From NCBI GenBank assembly GCA_017533005.1, contig JAFXIQ010000035.1, positions 1 through 32,979 on the forward strand: 32,979 bases of DNA, written 5' to 3'. Source of the stretch: Clostridia bacterium. Its GTDB lineage: Bacteria; Bacillota; Clostridia; Christensenellales; DTU072. Position 1 is the stretch's first letter. Every line of letters starts with the position of its first letter. Below the pieces are notes generated by a model. The model had not been told where the DNA came from, ran no database searches, and saw nothing but the letters and a program-made list of their open reading frames with translations. This document shows, one piece after another, positions 15,175 to 22,716 of this stretch. The position numbers and the translations under genes were made by a program.

Positions 15175-15200
15175 TTTTGGTCGCTCTTTCGCAATAAAGA
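15175..15200. repeat. Imperfect second copy of palindrome arm
   Basis: This 26-bp stretch (TTTTGGTCGCTCTTT, then CGC and AATAAAGA) resembles 13936-13962 (TTTTTGTCGTTCTTT, then GCTCA and AATAAAGA), with a few changes and a 2-bp length difference. A shorter relative, TAGTCGTTCTTAC, lies at 15147-15159. The pair flanks the two-gene cassette in the same direction and could mark its borders. Confidence 0.5.
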
Positions 15201-15229
15201 AAGGCTCGGAATTCATATTCCGAGCCTTT
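15200..15229. terminator. Bidirectional terminator
   Basis: AAAGGCTCGGAAT (15200-15212) and ATTCCGAGCCTTT (15217-15229) form a perfect 13-bp stem with a 4-nt loop. T-rich tails in both directions let it serve the HEPN cassette (+) and the phosphatase-family gene (-). Confidence 0.9.
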
Positions 15230-15247
15230 TAATTTGATTGATAGTGA

Positions 15248-16222
15248 TTAACCTTTGTTGGTTACTATGAACGTCATACGCTCTTGGAGGCTAGCTTTGC
15301 CGTGTTGGGTTTTAAGTCCACCGTGGTCGGACGTTATAACTATTAGCCAATCTTCTTGGTCGTAGGTGGGGCGTGATTTTATTGCGCTTATGGTATCGTA
15401 GCCGTAGCTGTCGGCAGTTTTGAATGCTTCTTTATATTTTGGGTTGTTGTACGAGAAACCTTTTGAGTGGCCGATTGCGTCGGTGGGTTCGTAGATAACG
15501 AATAGGAAGTCCGCGCAGTCTGCCTTTTGAAGTTCTTGTGTGGTTAGAGCTACGGAATTTTCATCGTCATCGCTCAGAACGTAGTTTACGGCAAGGTTTT
15601 TGTCTTCCGCATAAGCCTTTTCTTTAACGTAGGTCGCTTTTCTCTTTACAAAATGACCTTTCCATTTAGTGATAAATGAAGAACTGTTGGCCTTTCCGTC
15701 TTCTACAAGAGAAGTTAGTAAGGTATTGGTGTCCATAGACTTAACAACGTAGTTCTTGTTAATGCCGTGAACGTCTGCCCATTTGCCGGTGAGAATAGAG
15801 CACCAACCGGGTGCGGTAGAAGTATCTTGAGTGTTTTTTTCAGGATAATTTACTCCACCACAATATGCAAGATTAATGCGCGCACCATCGTTTAATAGCG
15901 CTTTTATTCCGCTATTTTCGCTTTGCATTTCTGCTAAAATATCAGCCCTGCAACCGTCGTAGCCTATGATAATAGCCTTCTTTTCAGTCTTGCCTTCGGC
16001 AAGAGAAGAATTAAAGTGCGCGTTAACCATATTGTAAATCTCGGTTTGTGGAATAGCCGTTTCGATAGTATTGGCATAGCCGACCTTAGCAACATTACTT
16101 AAATATAATTCTTCCGTATCGTTGGGGTCCCATTGATATCTAGTGAAAACGAGCGATAGCGTGATGGTAAGCACCGCAACAAGTACGGATGCTGTGATTA
16201 TAATTATACATTTTTTATTCAT
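15248..16222 (-). CDS. Anchored alkaline-phosphatase-superfamily hydrolase
   Basis: The 324-residue protein belongs to the alkaline phosphatase superfamily, closest in look to type I phosphodiesterase/nucleotide pyrophosphatase enzymes. One membrane helix at about 5-27 places the catalytic part outside the cell. Visible metal and catalytic motifs are IIIGYDGCRAD (D89), STAPGWCSILTG with the probable nucleophile T136 (T-x-P pattern), EPTDAIGHSKG, and ITSDHGG near the C-terminus, followed by HGKAS. It would hydrolyse a phosphate ester or diester; the substrate is unknown, and sulfatase or phosphonate activity cannot be excluded. GAGGAC about 9 bases before the ATG supports the start. It is transcribed alone, divergent from the YwaF gene, and ends at a shared bidirectional terminator. 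I see no strong promoter for it. Confidence 0.87.
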   Translation of the reverse strand: MNKKCIIIITASVLVAVLTITLSLVFTRYQWDPNDTEELYLSNVAKVGYANTIETAIPQTEIYNMVNAHFNSSLAEGKTEKKAIIIGYDGCRADILAEMQSENSGIKALLNDGARINLAYCGGVNYPEKNTQDTSTAPGWCSILTGKWADVHGINKNYVVKSMDTNTLLTSLVEDGKANSSSFITKWKGHFVKRKATYVKEKAYAEDKNLAVNYVLSDDDENSVALTTQELQKADCADFLFVIYEPTDAIGHSKGFSYNNPKYKEAFKTADSYGYDTISAIKSRPTYDQEDWLIVITSDHGGLKTQHGKASLQERMTFIVTNKG

Positions 16223-16355
16223 AGACGTGTCCTCGTAACGTTTGTATAAATATCATAACATATACTACTGGAAATTTAAAGACGCATTTTGAATTTGTTT
16301 TTGTAAAAGAGAGAATAAAGATTATCAGTGTAGGTTATCAGGTAGGTAAAGCCCC

Positions 16356-16384
16356 TTGAATTATCTACTTTTTAATGATATAAT
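16356..16384 (+). promoter_or_regulatory. Promoter of the YwaF-GDPD pair
   Basis: TTGAAT (16356-16361) and a perfect TATAAT (16379-16384) have a 17-bp spacer. AAGGAGA follows at 16399-16405. Confidence 0.85.
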
Positions 16385-16410
16385 GTGAATACAAAATGAA
16401 GGAGAAGTTT

Positions 16411-17169
16411 ATGGACGTATTCGTTAATTGGTTGATTGGCAATATGGGCACACCGGGCTCTTATGAGTATGGGGAAATGCACCTTATAGTAGTTGCGGTC
16501 GTTGCAGTAGGGGTTGCCTTGTGCGCAATAATTGGCGCAAGCAAGAGAATCTCTGATAAGTCAAAGAGAAAAATGTTAATCGGCATAGCCGTTTTTCAAC
16601 TTGTATTCGAAGTCCTTTGGCGTGTAATTTATATCACCGTAAAAAAGTGCCAATGGGTAGAATTATATCCCATGTATCCTTGCAACTTAAACGGGATTTT
16701 AGTTCCCATAGCTTGTCTTTTGGATAACAAGATACTCAAAAAGATGTTTTATCTTTTCGGCTTCATCGGTGGCATTTTAACCTTTGCAATTCCCGATGGA
16801 ATCTTCTCTACCAGTGTGTTTGTTTTCCCAATTATGAAGAGCGTGTTGCAACACACGGGTCTTTTATTCATTCCGGTATTCGAGTATGCTAGCAAGAAAT
16901 ACGTTCCTAATATTAAAGACTTTTTCTGGACTATGCTCGGCACTATTATCCACTTCGTAAATGCAGAAATTATCGACATTAAAGTGTTGGGGTTAGATGG
17001 CGACTATATGTTTTATCGCAGTGGCTTGCCTTTCGTTATCCCGGGCGTTTCACAATATATTACGCTTACCGTTTTCGGTATCATCGTTATCGTTGCGCTT
17101 CTTCTCGTGTCCGACGTCAAAGTAACGAAAGAAGTTTTCGGCAAGAAAAACAAGAAGAAGGTCAGGTAA
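16411..17169 (+). CDS. YwaF/TMEM164-family integral membrane protein
   Basis: The 252-residue protein has about seven hydrophobic helices and matches the YwaF family (TIGR02206 type), whose biochemical role in bacteria is not settled. The family-like segment ELYPMYPCNLNGILVPIA follows a conserved Glu/Trp helix (FQLVFEVLWRVIY), and a His-containing segment (VLQHTGLLFIPVFE) comes later. The start is ATG 16411: AAGGAGA ends 5 bases before it and would lie inside the coding sequence if the upstream ATG at 16396 were used. The GDPD gene begins 4 bp after the stop, so the two are co-transcribed, which would suit a role in lipid handling. That link is inference. Confidence 0.82.
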   Translation: MDVFVNWLIGNMGTPGSYEYGEMHLIVVAVVAVGVALCAIIGASKRISDKSKRKMLIGIAVFQLVFEVLWRVIYITVKKCQWVELYPMYPCNLNGILVPIACLLDNKILKKMFYLFGFIGGILTFAIPDGIFSTSVFVFPIMKSVLQHTGLLFIPVFEYASKKYVPNIKDFFWTMLGTIIHFVNAEIIDIKVLGLDGDYMFYRSGLPFVIPGVSQYITLTVFGIIVIVALLLVSDVKVTKEVFGKKNKKKVR

Positions 17170-17173
17170 AATT

Positions 17174-17977
17174 ATGAGAAAGGGTGTAATGGTCGTCCTT
17201 GCATGTATGTTAATAGTGCTAACGCTTTCCGTTAACGTATCTTGCAATAAATCTCCGGCGACGGAAACTATATCGTTTGACAAAAAAGACGTTAAAGTAA
17301 TAGCGCATAGGGGATTGTCAGGGCTTGAGGTTGAGAACACTGACTCAGCGTTTATTGTAGCGGGAGCGCACTCATATTATGGGATAGAAACGGATTTAAG
17401 AAGAACTGCCGACGGCAAGTTCGTTATATGTCATGACGATACGCTCTATAGATTGTCAGGGCAAAACGTAGCGATTGAGAGCACTGCGCTTAATGAGTTA
17501 TTGAGTATTCCACTATACGATAAAAACACGGAAACTCCGGGCGAAGAACGACTAACTACTCTTGATAGCTACATTGAGATATGTAAGAGATATGACAAGC
17601 AAGCTATTCTTGAACTTAAGTCTAACTTTACGGAAGAAGAAATTGTGCGAATAGTAGAAATTATAAATGCTCACGATTATATCGACAAAGTAACGTTTAT
17701 TTCTTTCGGTTACGATAATCTTCTTTACGTTAGAAAGGTGCTTCCCAACCATTCCGTTCAATATCTTTTCTCTACGTTAAGCAACAAAATCGTAGATATG
17801 TTAATAAGAGATAAAATCGACGTTGCAATTAATCACAAAGACTTAACCCAAAAGGCTCTTAAAAAGTTCCACGACGCAGGATTAAAAGTGAATTGTTGGA
17901 CTGTAGATGAAAAGGCTGACGCAGAAAAGCTCGCAAACTGGGGAGTAGATTACATCACAACGAACATTTTAGAATAA
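17174..17977 (+). CDS. Glycerophosphodiester phosphodiesterase lipoprotein
   Basis: The 267-residue protein is a GDPD-family TIM-barrel enzyme that splits glycerophosphodiesters, from lipid head groups or teichoic acid, to glycerol-3-phosphate and an alcohol. The catalytic set is visible: H45-R46-G47 in VIAHRGLSG, E72 and D74 in IETDLRR, and H87 in VICHDDTL. Later conserved parts are ILELKSN and the C-terminal VNCWTVDE and GVDYITTNI. The N-terminus is a signal peptide with a loose lipobox (NVSC, Cys24), so it should be lipid-anchored on the outer face of the membrane. It lies 4 bp after the YwaF gene, whose 3' end carries an AAGAAGG that can serve as its ribosome binding site. A terminator follows. 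Confidence 0.92.
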   Translation: MRKGVMVVLACMLIVLTLSVNVSCNKSPATETISFDKKDVKVIAHRGLSGLEVENTDSAFIVAGAHSYYGIETDLRRTADGKFVICHDDTLYRLSGQNVAIESTALNELLSIPLYDKNTETPGEERLTTLDSYIEICKRYDKQAILELKSNFTEEEIVRIVEIINAHDYIDKVTFISFGYDNLLYVRKVLPNHSVQYLFSTLSNKIVDMLIRDKIDVAINHKDLTQKALKKFHDAGLKVNCWTVDEKADAEKLANWGVDYITTNILE

Positions 17978-17998
17978 CTGCATAAAACAAGTTTAAAC

Positions 17999-18025
17999 AT
18001 AACGCCCTGACGGGCGTTATTTTTT
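17999..18025 (+). terminator. Intrinsic terminator after the GDPD gene
   Basis: ATAACGCCC (17999-18007) and GGGCGTTAT (18012-18020) form a perfect 9-bp stem with a 4-nt loop, followed by six T. Confidence 0.93.
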
Positions 18026-18033
18026 ATAATATG

Positions 18034-18062
18034 TTGAAAATAAGATTATTATAGTGTATAAT
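18034..18062 (+). promoter_or_regulatory. Promoter of the 1141-residue surface protein
   Basis: TTGAAA (18034-18039) and TATAAT (18057-18062) are 17 bp apart. GGAGA at 18079-18083 precedes the ATG at 18091. Confidence 0.87.
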
Positions 18063-18090
18063 GAATTGAATATTTTTTGGAGATTAACTA

Positions 18091-21000
18091 ATGAAGAAAT
18101 GCTTTATTATCGCGTTTGCTTGTGCATTGATTGCATGTTCGGCGCTTTTTGTGAGTTTTAACGTTGACGGACAAGTTGCTTTTGCTAACGACGGAATGCT
18201 TTGGAGTGAATATGCGGAAGAGCTCGTTGACGACTGGGGTGAAGGGGCTTTTACCATAAGTTCAGAAGAACAATTCGCAGGAATGTATAATTTTGTTTTC
18301 AGTAACAAATCTAACTATGTTTTTACGATTAGCAGTAAGCTTGATTTATCGGCGCATATATGGGAGCCACTCACGAAAAACACTAATACGTATAATATCA
18401 ATAAAAACGTTATTGGTGCAGAAGTCGAATACACCACGGGAACGGTATATAACGGGTTCAGTAAAGGAAACGTAACGGTTAACTTTGCAGACAGCGTAAC
18501 TGAATTCATTGGATTGAAAAGATTAACCCTTAGCGAAATTACGCTAGTTGGTGGCGACGTTCAGTATAGAGAAGAAAGTGGTGTGGTTACACCTAGCGTA
18601 TTGATAAACGGAGTTGCGCCAGATGAAACTTACGAGGTTACTTATGGAGCCAACAACGTTGATGGAGAGAATAGTGGCAGTGTAAAAATAAAAGCACTTC
18701 CCACAAACGTGAAGCACTTCGGAGAAGTAGAAATCAAATTCGACATTGCAACGCTGTCCGACTTGACGCTATACTCAGTCATCTATACTGGATCGCCACA
18801 AATACCCGAAGTCCCCGAAAGCTACGAATGCGATGAATGGTATTATAAAGCACTCACGGAAACCGAATTTTCTATTTTAGATACCGATACTAATAATTTC
18901 ATAAATGCAGGCTCATATAAAGCAAGCGCAAAACACGTTGAGTCAAATGCCACAATAACCGTATTCTACGATATTTTAAAGAGAGATAACGATGGAGAAA
19001 TTTCTTTTGTAAATACTAACGATGAGAACGTTAGCTCTGCGAGCATTACGCTTGGCGGAAGTCAGTTTATAAACGTAAAAGGTGGTAATGACGTTACAAA
19101 AATAACTTATACGATAAATGGAAGTGAACACGATTTCACGGGCTCGTTATACAAGGCTGATACTGTTGGAACGGTAGTTTTCAATGCAACGAATGGCGAC
19201 GGTGTTAACGTTGATAAATTGGAAACAAGTTTTACCTTAAATGTAACGGCGCCATCAGCACTTATGCTTACAGGTAAAGTTTATGACGGCACCACTTGCG
19301 AAAGAGATATTGATTTCACGTTATATAACCAAATAGGAGAATGGCAATACAAGGAGTATGGTAGCGACGGGTACTATGCTCTCGATACGACGGCAAATCC
19401 CTTCGTAGACGCAGGATACTATAGACTTGAGCTTCAACCTAACGGAGCAAACAGCACTATATTCGCGAGCTTCACTATTGCAAAAGCAACGCAACCTGAA
19501 TTCTACTTTATAGGTAGTGATAATAATAAAATAAGCGATGTAGTTGTAAAATATGGTGACACGTTATCTTTACGTACACAAGGTGGCGTTCAAGGCGCAG
19601 AAGTCAGTTTAGAAGTCACAAAGCTTTCGGTTACTGCGCCGGTAACGACTGACTACGTTGTAACTTCTACCGATGCATTGTTGTTTGTAGCAAAGAAAGC
19701 TCCCACTAAAAACTACAATGAAGCCATTGCTACGCTTGACGTTTCCGTTGAGAAAATAAGTTTAAACGACAACGCGAAAATATACTATAACGGCGAAGAG
19801 AAATACGAAATCAACTTGCCGTTTGATTATCAAAAGAAGAGCGTAGCGCTCACTATAAAAGCCATAGTCGGTGGAGAAGAAGTCGCACTCGCTGAAAACG
19901 ACTATGAACTTGTTTGGGTAGGCAATAGACTTGAAGCAGGAGCCCATACTGCGATTTTTAGCGGAAAAGGCAATTTTGTTGGGGAAAAGGTTTTTACGCT
20001 CAACGTAGATAGAATTTCGCCACGCGACTTCCTTGACTCGAGCTATACTTTTGAAGTTGGTAGCACGGAGAGCGAAGTTAATGCAATACTTCCGAACGGG
20101 TGGTACGTTGCCGATACCAATTTTGCTAGCAAGATAAACAGTATTGAGTGGGCTAGCATGTCGGTTGCTTTTGATATCAATTCGGTTGATTATCCGTCGT
20201 CGCATTTAGGATATAATGCTGGGGAAGAAGAACATATTGCGAGTACTATTAATTATACTTTGATAGGTGGTGCTACCATCAAATTCGTTCACGCCGATTC
20301 GTTGGAAATAATAAATACTACTATAGGTGGCGTTGTTAACCTTGACGACTACGTTAGCACAAAGCAAGGTTACGAGTTTGGTGGCTGGGAATATAAAGGA
20401 GCTATGGTAGATGGTGAATTTACTATCAAAAATAAAGAAGTCGAACTCATAGCAATATGGACGGCGAGCGATAACACCCCTTATAAAATCGTTCATTACG
20501 TAGAAAATTTTGACGGCAGTTATAAGAATTACGCAGAGAGTAGGTTCGAAGGAACTACCGGAGAAATCGTATCTGTTTCTGCAGATAAGATTATGAACAT
20601 AACGGGATTTACTTTTGATGACTTTGTTAATGAAAATACAATATCAAGTGGTGTTATAGTTGCCGACGGCAGTCTTGAATTAGCATTATATTACACGAGA
20701 AACGTCTATAATTTCAGTTTTTCGGTGGGCGATGATACTGAAGCTGTGGGAGAAACGATAACTTTCACGAAGAAATATCAAGAAACTTTCGATATGCCTA
20801 ACAGCGAAAGCTTCAGTAAGCCCGGCCATAATTTAGTTGCTTGGACTAGAGGCAACGCAATCTTTAACGTAGGGGAGAGTTACGAGGTATCAGCTAGTGA
20901 AATCGGTGTAACGCTCGAATTTGTTGCTAAATTCGAATTGAAAGAGATAAGTTATACGATTTTACATTATTGTGAGGAAGAAATAATTAGAACCGAACAA

Positions 21001-21516
21001 TTAGTAGCAAAATTCGGGGAAGAAGTGGTGGCGACAGCTGGTGTTGAAGGCTATATTTTTGACGCTGAAAACGAAGAAAATATCACTACTGGAATAGTTG
21101 ATGAAACAGGCTTAATTTTGAAATTATATTATACTGCTATAGCCTTTGAAATCAATATAATAAATGATGGAGAAACGCCTCTAACGATTAGTAAGAACTA
21201 CGGTGACAAGTTTGTTTTACCCGCACCAAGCGCAGATAAAGGCGGATATAAATTCGGTGGGTGGATGATAAACGGCGAGATTTATAAGACAGGTAAAGAG
21301 ATAGAAATTTATGAAAATATAGAAATCACTCCCGTATGGCATAAATTCGCAGAAATACCCGGTGTTAACGGCGTAGAAGAGCCTAGTGAAGAACAAGTTG
21401 AACCAGTCGAGCTAACGGGAAGTACGATAGGAATAATTGCAGGAGTTTGTGGTGGCGTGGTTTTAATAGCTATTGCAATCGGCTTATACAACAGAGCACG
21501 TAGAAAACGTTTATAA
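18091..21516 (+). CDS. Large multi-domain surface protein, InlB-type repeats
   Basis: The 1141-residue protein has a signal peptide (about 1-31, cut near VAFA-ND), a long repetitive outer part, and a C-terminal membrane helix (about 1111-1132) with a short basic tail. The middle holds MBG/YDG-like Ig modules (GKVYDGTTCERDI near residue 392, an FTIAKA-type strand near 464). From about 728 come repeats of the Listeria-Bacteroides (InlB B) and MucBP-like kind: GYEFGGWEYKG, YKIVHYVENFDGSY, YTILHYCEEE, and GGYKFGGWMINGE. These folds are used for adhesion or cell-wall-facing stalks. No catalytic motif and no LPXTG are seen; LTGSTIGIIAG leads into the helix. It is a single-gene unit with its own promoter. 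The partner surface or ligand is unknown. Confidence 0.88.
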   Translation: MKKCFIIAFACALIACSALFVSFNVDGQVAFANDGMLWSEYAEELVDDWGEGAFTISSEEQFAGMYNFVFSNKSNYVFTISSKLDLSAHIWEPLTKNTNTYNINKNVIGAEVEYTTGTVYNGFSKGNVTVNFADSVTEFIGLKRLTLSEITLVGGDVQYREESGVVTPSVLINGVAPDETYEVTYGANNVDGENSGSVKIKALPTNVKHFGEVEIKFDIATLSDLTLYSVIYTGSPQIPEVPESYECDEWYYKALTETEFSILDTDTNNFINAGSYKASAKHVESNATITVFYDILKRDNDGEISFVNTNDENVSSASITLGGSQFINVKGGNDVTKITYTINGSEHDFTGSLYKADTVGTVVFNATNGDGVNVDKLETSFTLNVTAPSALMLTGKVYDGTTCERDIDFTLYNQIGEWQYKEYGSDGYYALDTTANPFVDAGYYRLELQPNGANSTIFASFTIAKATQPEFYFIGSDNNKISDVVVKYGDTLSLRTQGGVQGAEVSLEVTKLSVTAPVTTDYVVTSTDALLFVAKKAPTKNYNEAIATLDVSVEKISLNDNAKIYYNGEEKYEINLPFDYQKKSVALTIKAIVGGEEVALAENDYELVWVGNRLEAGAHTAIFSGKGNFVGEKVFTLNVDRISPRDFLDSSYTFEVGSTESEVNAILPNGWYVADTNFASKINSIEWASMSVAFDINSVDYPSSHLGYNAGEEEHIASTINYTLIGGATIKFVHADSLEIINTTIGGVVNLDDYVSTKQGYEFGGWEYKGAMVDGEFTIKNKEVELIAIWTASDNTPYKIVHYVENFDGSYKNYAESRFEGTTGEIVSVSADKIMNITGFTFDDFVNENTISSGVIVADGSLELALYYTRNVYNFSFSVGDDTEAVGETITFTKKYQETFDMPNSESFSKPGHNLVAWTRGNAIFNVGESYEVSASEIGVTLEFVAKFELKEISYTILHYCEEEIIRTEQLVAKFGEEVVATAGVEGYIFDAENEENITTGIVDETGLILKLYYTAIAFEINIINDGETPLTISKNYGDKFVLPAPSADKGGYKFGGWMINGEIYKTGKEIEIYENIEITPVWHKFAEIPGVNGVEEPSEEQVEPVELTGSTIGIIAGVCGGVVLIAIAIGLYNRARRKRL

Positions 21517-21537
21517 ATGTTAAAAGAGAAATGTGGC

Positions 21538-21566
21538 TTGATATTTTGGAATAATTGTGGTAGAAT
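21538..21566 (+). promoter_or_regulatory. Promoter of the 7TM-LuxR regulator gene
   Basis: TTGATA (21538-21543) and TAGAAT (21561-21566) are 17 bp apart, with a TGG extension just before the -10 box. The perfect Shine-Dalgarno AAGGAGG is at 21584-21590. Confidence 0.85.
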
Positions 21567-21597
21567 TAATTGCATAAACTAGTAAGGAGGCAGATAT

Positions 21598-22536
21598 ATG
21601 GCGATAGCATACGGAATAATGCTTTTAGTTGCGATAGTATTGCTTGTTTTATACTGCACTCTTATACGTAAGAAAGAAAAATGGTTGCTTGTTCTATATT
21701 CGTGCGTATGTGTAGTTAATCTAGGTTATCTTCTTTTGGCACTTTCCAAATCGGTAGAATTTGCATTAATTGCGAATAAAATCGTGTATTTCGGACAAAT
21801 ATTTTTGCTAATAAGCATGTATTTAACTATAGCGAAACTATGTGGATTCAATTACACTAAGGCTTTACCAATAGTGTTACTTTCGATAGGTGTGGTCGTT
21901 TTTGCTATGATATGCACAACGGGATACCTTCCTTGGTATTATTCGTCGGTATCGTTAGAATACGTAGACGGTGCGACAAAACTCATAAAAGAATACGGCC
22001 CACTTCATATAGTATATTTGATATACGTGCTTGCATACTTCGTAATGATGCTAGCCACGATAATTTGGTCTATTTGCGCAAAAAAAGCCCCGTCTAGCAA
22101 GCATGCAGGACTGCTCACGGCAGTAGTACTTTGCAATATTGCGATGTGGATTATTGAAAAGTTCGTAGAGTGGAATTTTGAATTTTTGTCGGTATCTTAC
22201 GTGCTCAGTGAAGGCATGCTATTCTTCTTATATTGGATGATGCAAGACTACGTGTATAAGGATGACGTTCCCGTTCCAGAAAAAACCAGAGTGGTAGTTT
22301 TGGACTCCATTCCAAAGGCGGAAAAACTAGAGAGAGTACTACAGCTTCTTCCTTCTGACAAGGCGTTAACGCCAAGGCAAATGGAAATGCTCGATGGCTT
22401 ACTTGACGGCAAGAGTAATAAGGAAATCGCTTCCGATTTACATATCTCTGAAAACACAGTCAAATGGCATTTAGGTATTCTTTATACAACGTTAAACGTT
22501 AGCGGAAAAGACGAAATCTTAATGTTATTCAAATAG
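21598..22536 (+). CDS. Membrane-bound LuxR-type regulator with 7TM sensor
   Basis: The 312-residue protein joins a membrane sensor to a DNA-binding domain. About seven hydrophobic helices fill residues 1-218, in the style of the N-terminal 7TM sensor domains of some histidine kinases. A short linker follows, then a LuxR/GerE helix-turn-helix at about 253-312 (LTPRQMEMLDGLLDG, SNKEIASDLHISENTVKWHL). There is no kinase or receiver domain, so it would act as a one-component membrane-tethered transcription factor. AAGGAGG lies 7 bp before the ATG. It sits between two large surface-protein genes and is followed by a terminator. An inverted repeat at 22614-22656 in the next promoter is a likely target. 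The signal it senses is unknown. Confidence 0.88.
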   Translation: MAIAYGIMLLVAIVLLVLYCTLIRKKEKWLLVLYSCVCVVNLGYLLLALSKSVEFALIANKIVYFGQIFLLISMYLTIAKLCGFNYTKALPIVLLSIGVVVFAMICTTGYLPWYYSSVSLEYVDGATKLIKEYGPLHIVYLIYVLAYFVMMLATIIWSICAKKAPSSKHAGLLTAVVLCNIAMWIIEKFVEWNFEFLSVSYVLSEGMLFFLYWMMQDYVYKDDVPVPEKTRVVVLDSIPKAEKLERVLQLLPSDKALTPRQMEMLDGLLDGKSNKEIASDLHISENTVKWHLGILYTTLNVSGKDEILMLFK

Positions 22537-22548
22537 AAATAAATTTTC

Positions 22549-22579
22549 ACGGCAGTTATTTAACTGCCGTATTTTTTTT
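22549..22579 (+). terminator. Intrinsic terminator of the regulator gene
   Basis: ACGGCAGTTA (22549-22558) and TAACTGCCGT (22561-22570) form a perfect stem with at most a tiny loop, followed by A and eight T. Confidence 0.94.
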
Positions 22580-22613
22580 GTAATTTTAAGATGTAACTTA
22601 ATTTTTTTGTAAA

Positions 22614-22683
22614 ACCTACCCATACCCCATACTCAAACTATACTCGATGGGTAGGTCTATACGTGCGCGCGTTGTGATATAAT
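22614..22683 (+). promoter_or_regulatory. Regulated promoter with inverted repeat
   Basis: A perfect 10-bp inverted repeat, ACCTACCCAT (22614-22623) and ATGGGTAGGT (22647-22656), has a 23-bp spacer. Within it CCCATAC occurs twice in tandem and ATACTC occurs twice. The -10 box TATAAT is at 22678-22683, but 17 bp upstream (22655-22660) the sequence GTCTAT is a poor -35 and overlaps the right arm. A weak -35 next to a symmetric site suggests control by an activator, or a repressor bound at the arm. The adjacent LuxR-type regulator is the obvious candidate. Confidence 0.68.
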
Positions 22684-22716
22684 TGGCGCATAAGTATTTA
22701 TAAGGAGAAATCCAAA

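Noticed and set aside
13803..15248. Full integrative element downstream of ssrA
   Set aside because: No integrase, excisionase or exact repeat of the tmRNA 3' end is visible in the window; only a small cassette and imperfect repeats are seen.
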